Part shown: positions 5,559-6,722 of the stretch, piece by piece
Layout of the letters: the number at the start of each line of letters is the position of its first letter
Position numbering within the stretch: the first letter of the stretch is position 1
NCBI GenBank assembly: GCA_049975065.1
Contig: JBNGDN010000101.1
Length of the DNA: 6,722 nt
Reading direction: 5' to 3' (one strand)
Origin: Hydrogenovibrio sp049975065
Lineage (GTDB): Bacteria > Pseudomonadota > Gammaproteobacteria > Thiomicrospirales > Thiomicrospiraceae
The notes under the pieces: generated by a model
Told to the model about the DNA's origin: nothing
Database searches by the model: none
Seen by the model: the letters and a program-made list of their open reading frames with translations, nothing else
Program-made: the position numbers and the translations under genes

Positions 5559-6712
5559 TTCAATTTTCCGCTGTATCCAAAGCCCAGTTTTTAAACGATT
5601 ACTGGCAACAAAAGCCGCTGCTGATCCGCAACGCCCTGCCGGATTTTGTGCCGCCCATTTCCGCTGAAGAACTGGCCGGTTTATCGCTGGAAGAAGAAGT
5701 GGAAAGTCGCATCGTGATTCAGCACAGCGACACCGATTACGAACTGAAAAAAGGGCCTTTCCCAGAAAGCGTTTATCAGGAACTACCGGAAGAAAACTGG
5801 ACGCTTCTGGTGCAGGGCATGGATCGTTTAATACCGGAAATCAACTCGTTGCTGAATGAATTTAATTTCATTCCTCGCTGGCGAATCGACGACATCATGG
5901 TCAGTTATGCGGCGGTTGGCGGCAATGTCGGCCCCCACTACGATCACTATGATGTCTTCCTGTTGCAGGCGCAAGGCGAACGCCGCTGGCAATTGTCGTC
6001 GCAACACTGCACAGCGGAAAATCACATCGAAGGCGTGGATTTACGCTTGATGAAAACCTTTATCGTGGAAGACGACATGGTTTGCCAACCCGGCGACATC
6101 CTCTACATTCCCCCGAAATGGGGGCATCATGGCATCGGTTTGACCGACGACTGCATGACCTTTTCCATTGGGTACCGCAGCTACCAAGGTCAGGAACTCT
6201 GGGACAGTTTGGGAGATCATTTATCGGAAATGTCGGCCTTCCAAGCAAGCTACCAAGACCCGACCTGGTCGGACAATCTCAACCCAGGTGAAATCACCGA
6301 CAAGGCGGTTACACAAGCGCAAGCGCTGCTGCTGTCGGCTTTACAGGATAAAAGCCTGCTGAAAACCTGGTTTGGGCGTTTTGCCACCCAACTGGATGCG
6401 GAAGCGTCACGCCAACTGCCGGAACCCTTAACCGAAGACGAAACACCGGAATTCGAGGCTTTCTGCCAGGCACTGACCGAATGCGACGGCATGGAAAAAG
6501 ACCCGGTCTGTCGCTTCGCGTTCGCACAGGTGGCAAACGAAACCTTGCTGTACATCAATGGCGCCATTTGGGATAAGCAGGGCGCTGAAGACGATTTTAT
6601 CGCCGCTTTGTGCAACCAAAACGAACTGTCGCCCAACGATTTGCAACGCTCTGCCAATCACGCCTTGCTGTTTGATTTGTGGCAATTGCAATTTCTGGTG
6701 TTTATCGAATAA
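5555..6712 (+). CDS. roxA: Ribosomal protein uL16 3-hydroxylase (JmjC-type 2-oxoglutarate oxygenase)
   Basis: RoxA (YcfD) uses Fe(II), O2 and 2-oxoglutarate to hydroxylate a conserved arginine of ribosomal protein uL16 (Arg81 in E. coli). The 385 residues match the family length (373 in E. coli). The cupin/JmjC core shows PISAEELAGLSLEEEVESR (34-52), NWTLLVQG (81-88), WRIDDIMVSY (109-118), the iron ligands H128-Y-D130 in GPHYDHYDVF and H191 in YIPPKWGHHG, and R143/R144 in GERRW, probably contacting 2-oxoglutarate. The remaining C-terminal half corresponds to the dimerisation and winged-helix parts and is complete, ending in a hydrophobic helix. The start is chosen from N-terminal alignment; there is no clear Shine-Dalgarno sequence, as the ATG follows seven C. 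The gene is divergent from the cyclase gene and lies in the purB neighbourhood, as in E. coli. Confidence 0.95.
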   Translation: MIQFSAVSKAQFLNDYWQQKPLLIRNALPDFVPPISAEELAGLSLEEEVESRIVIQHSDTDYELKKGPFPESVYQELPEENWTLLVQGMDRLIPEINSLLNEFNFIPRWRIDDIMVSYAAVGGNVGPHYDHYDVFLLQAQGERRWQLSSQHCTAENHIEGVDLRLMKTFIVEDDMVCQPGDILYIPPKWGHHGIGLTDDCMTFSIGYRSYQGQELWDSLGDHLSEMSAFQASYQDPTWSDNLNPGEITDKAVTQAQALLLSALQDKSLLKTWFGRFATQLDAEASRQLPEPLTEDETPEFEAFCQALTECDGMEKDPVCRFAFAQVANETLLYINGAIWDKQGAEDDFIAALCNQNELSPNDLQRSANHALLFDLWQLQFLVFIE

Positions 6713-6722
6713 CACGCAAAAC

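Overview
The window looks like chromosomal DNA of a free-living gammaproteobacterium with roughly 50% GC. The purB and roxA products resemble their gammaproteobacterial relatives closely. The overall flavour (a DUF4395 membrane protein, a membrane diguanylate cyclase) would fit a Thiomicrospira/Hydrogenovibrio-type organism, but that placement is inference from memory. I see no insertion sequence, integrase, tRNA, rRNA or CRISPR array.

Layout. Positions 1-749 (minus) hold a DUF4395-family integral membrane protein that runs off the left edge. Positions 750-1036 are an AT-rich spacer with a candidate minus-strand promoter and an 18-bp dyad. Positions 1037-1474 (minus) encode a small exported protein of the MliC/PliC C-type lysozyme inhibitor family. 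It is divergent from purB (1650-3047, plus), adenylosuccinate lyase of purine synthesis. Six bases after purB, convergent with it, lies a gene for a membrane-anchored dCache-PAS-PAS-GGDEF diguanylate cyclase (minus, 3054-5276). A 278-bp spacer with divergent promoters and three short dyads follows. Last is roxA (5555-6712, plus), the JmjC-type oxygenase that hydroxylates an arginine of ribosomal protein uL16.

The most striking observation is that the diguanylate cyclase frame is interrupted by one in-frame amber codon (TAG, 5126-5124). It falls between the N-terminal transmembrane helix and the periplasmic sensor domain; the rest of the frame is open and its catalytic motifs are intact. Taking the longest open frame from a TTG at 5060 would hide this. 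The neighbourhood is also informative: in E. coli purB and roxA (ycfD) flank the phoP-phoQ signalling genes, and here a c-di-GMP signalling gene in the opposite orientation fills the same slot. Third, roxA lacks a recognisable Shine-Dalgarno sequence, starts directly after a run of seven C, and its ATG overlaps the stop of an 11-codon leader frame (ATGA).

Functionally the genes are a mixed neighbourhood rather than one pathway: purine synthesis, ribosome modification, cell-wall defence, c-di-GMP signalling and an uncharacterised membrane protein. I found no convincing new multi-gene system. The interesting points are the broken or recoded cyclase gene and the regulatory architecture in front of roxA.
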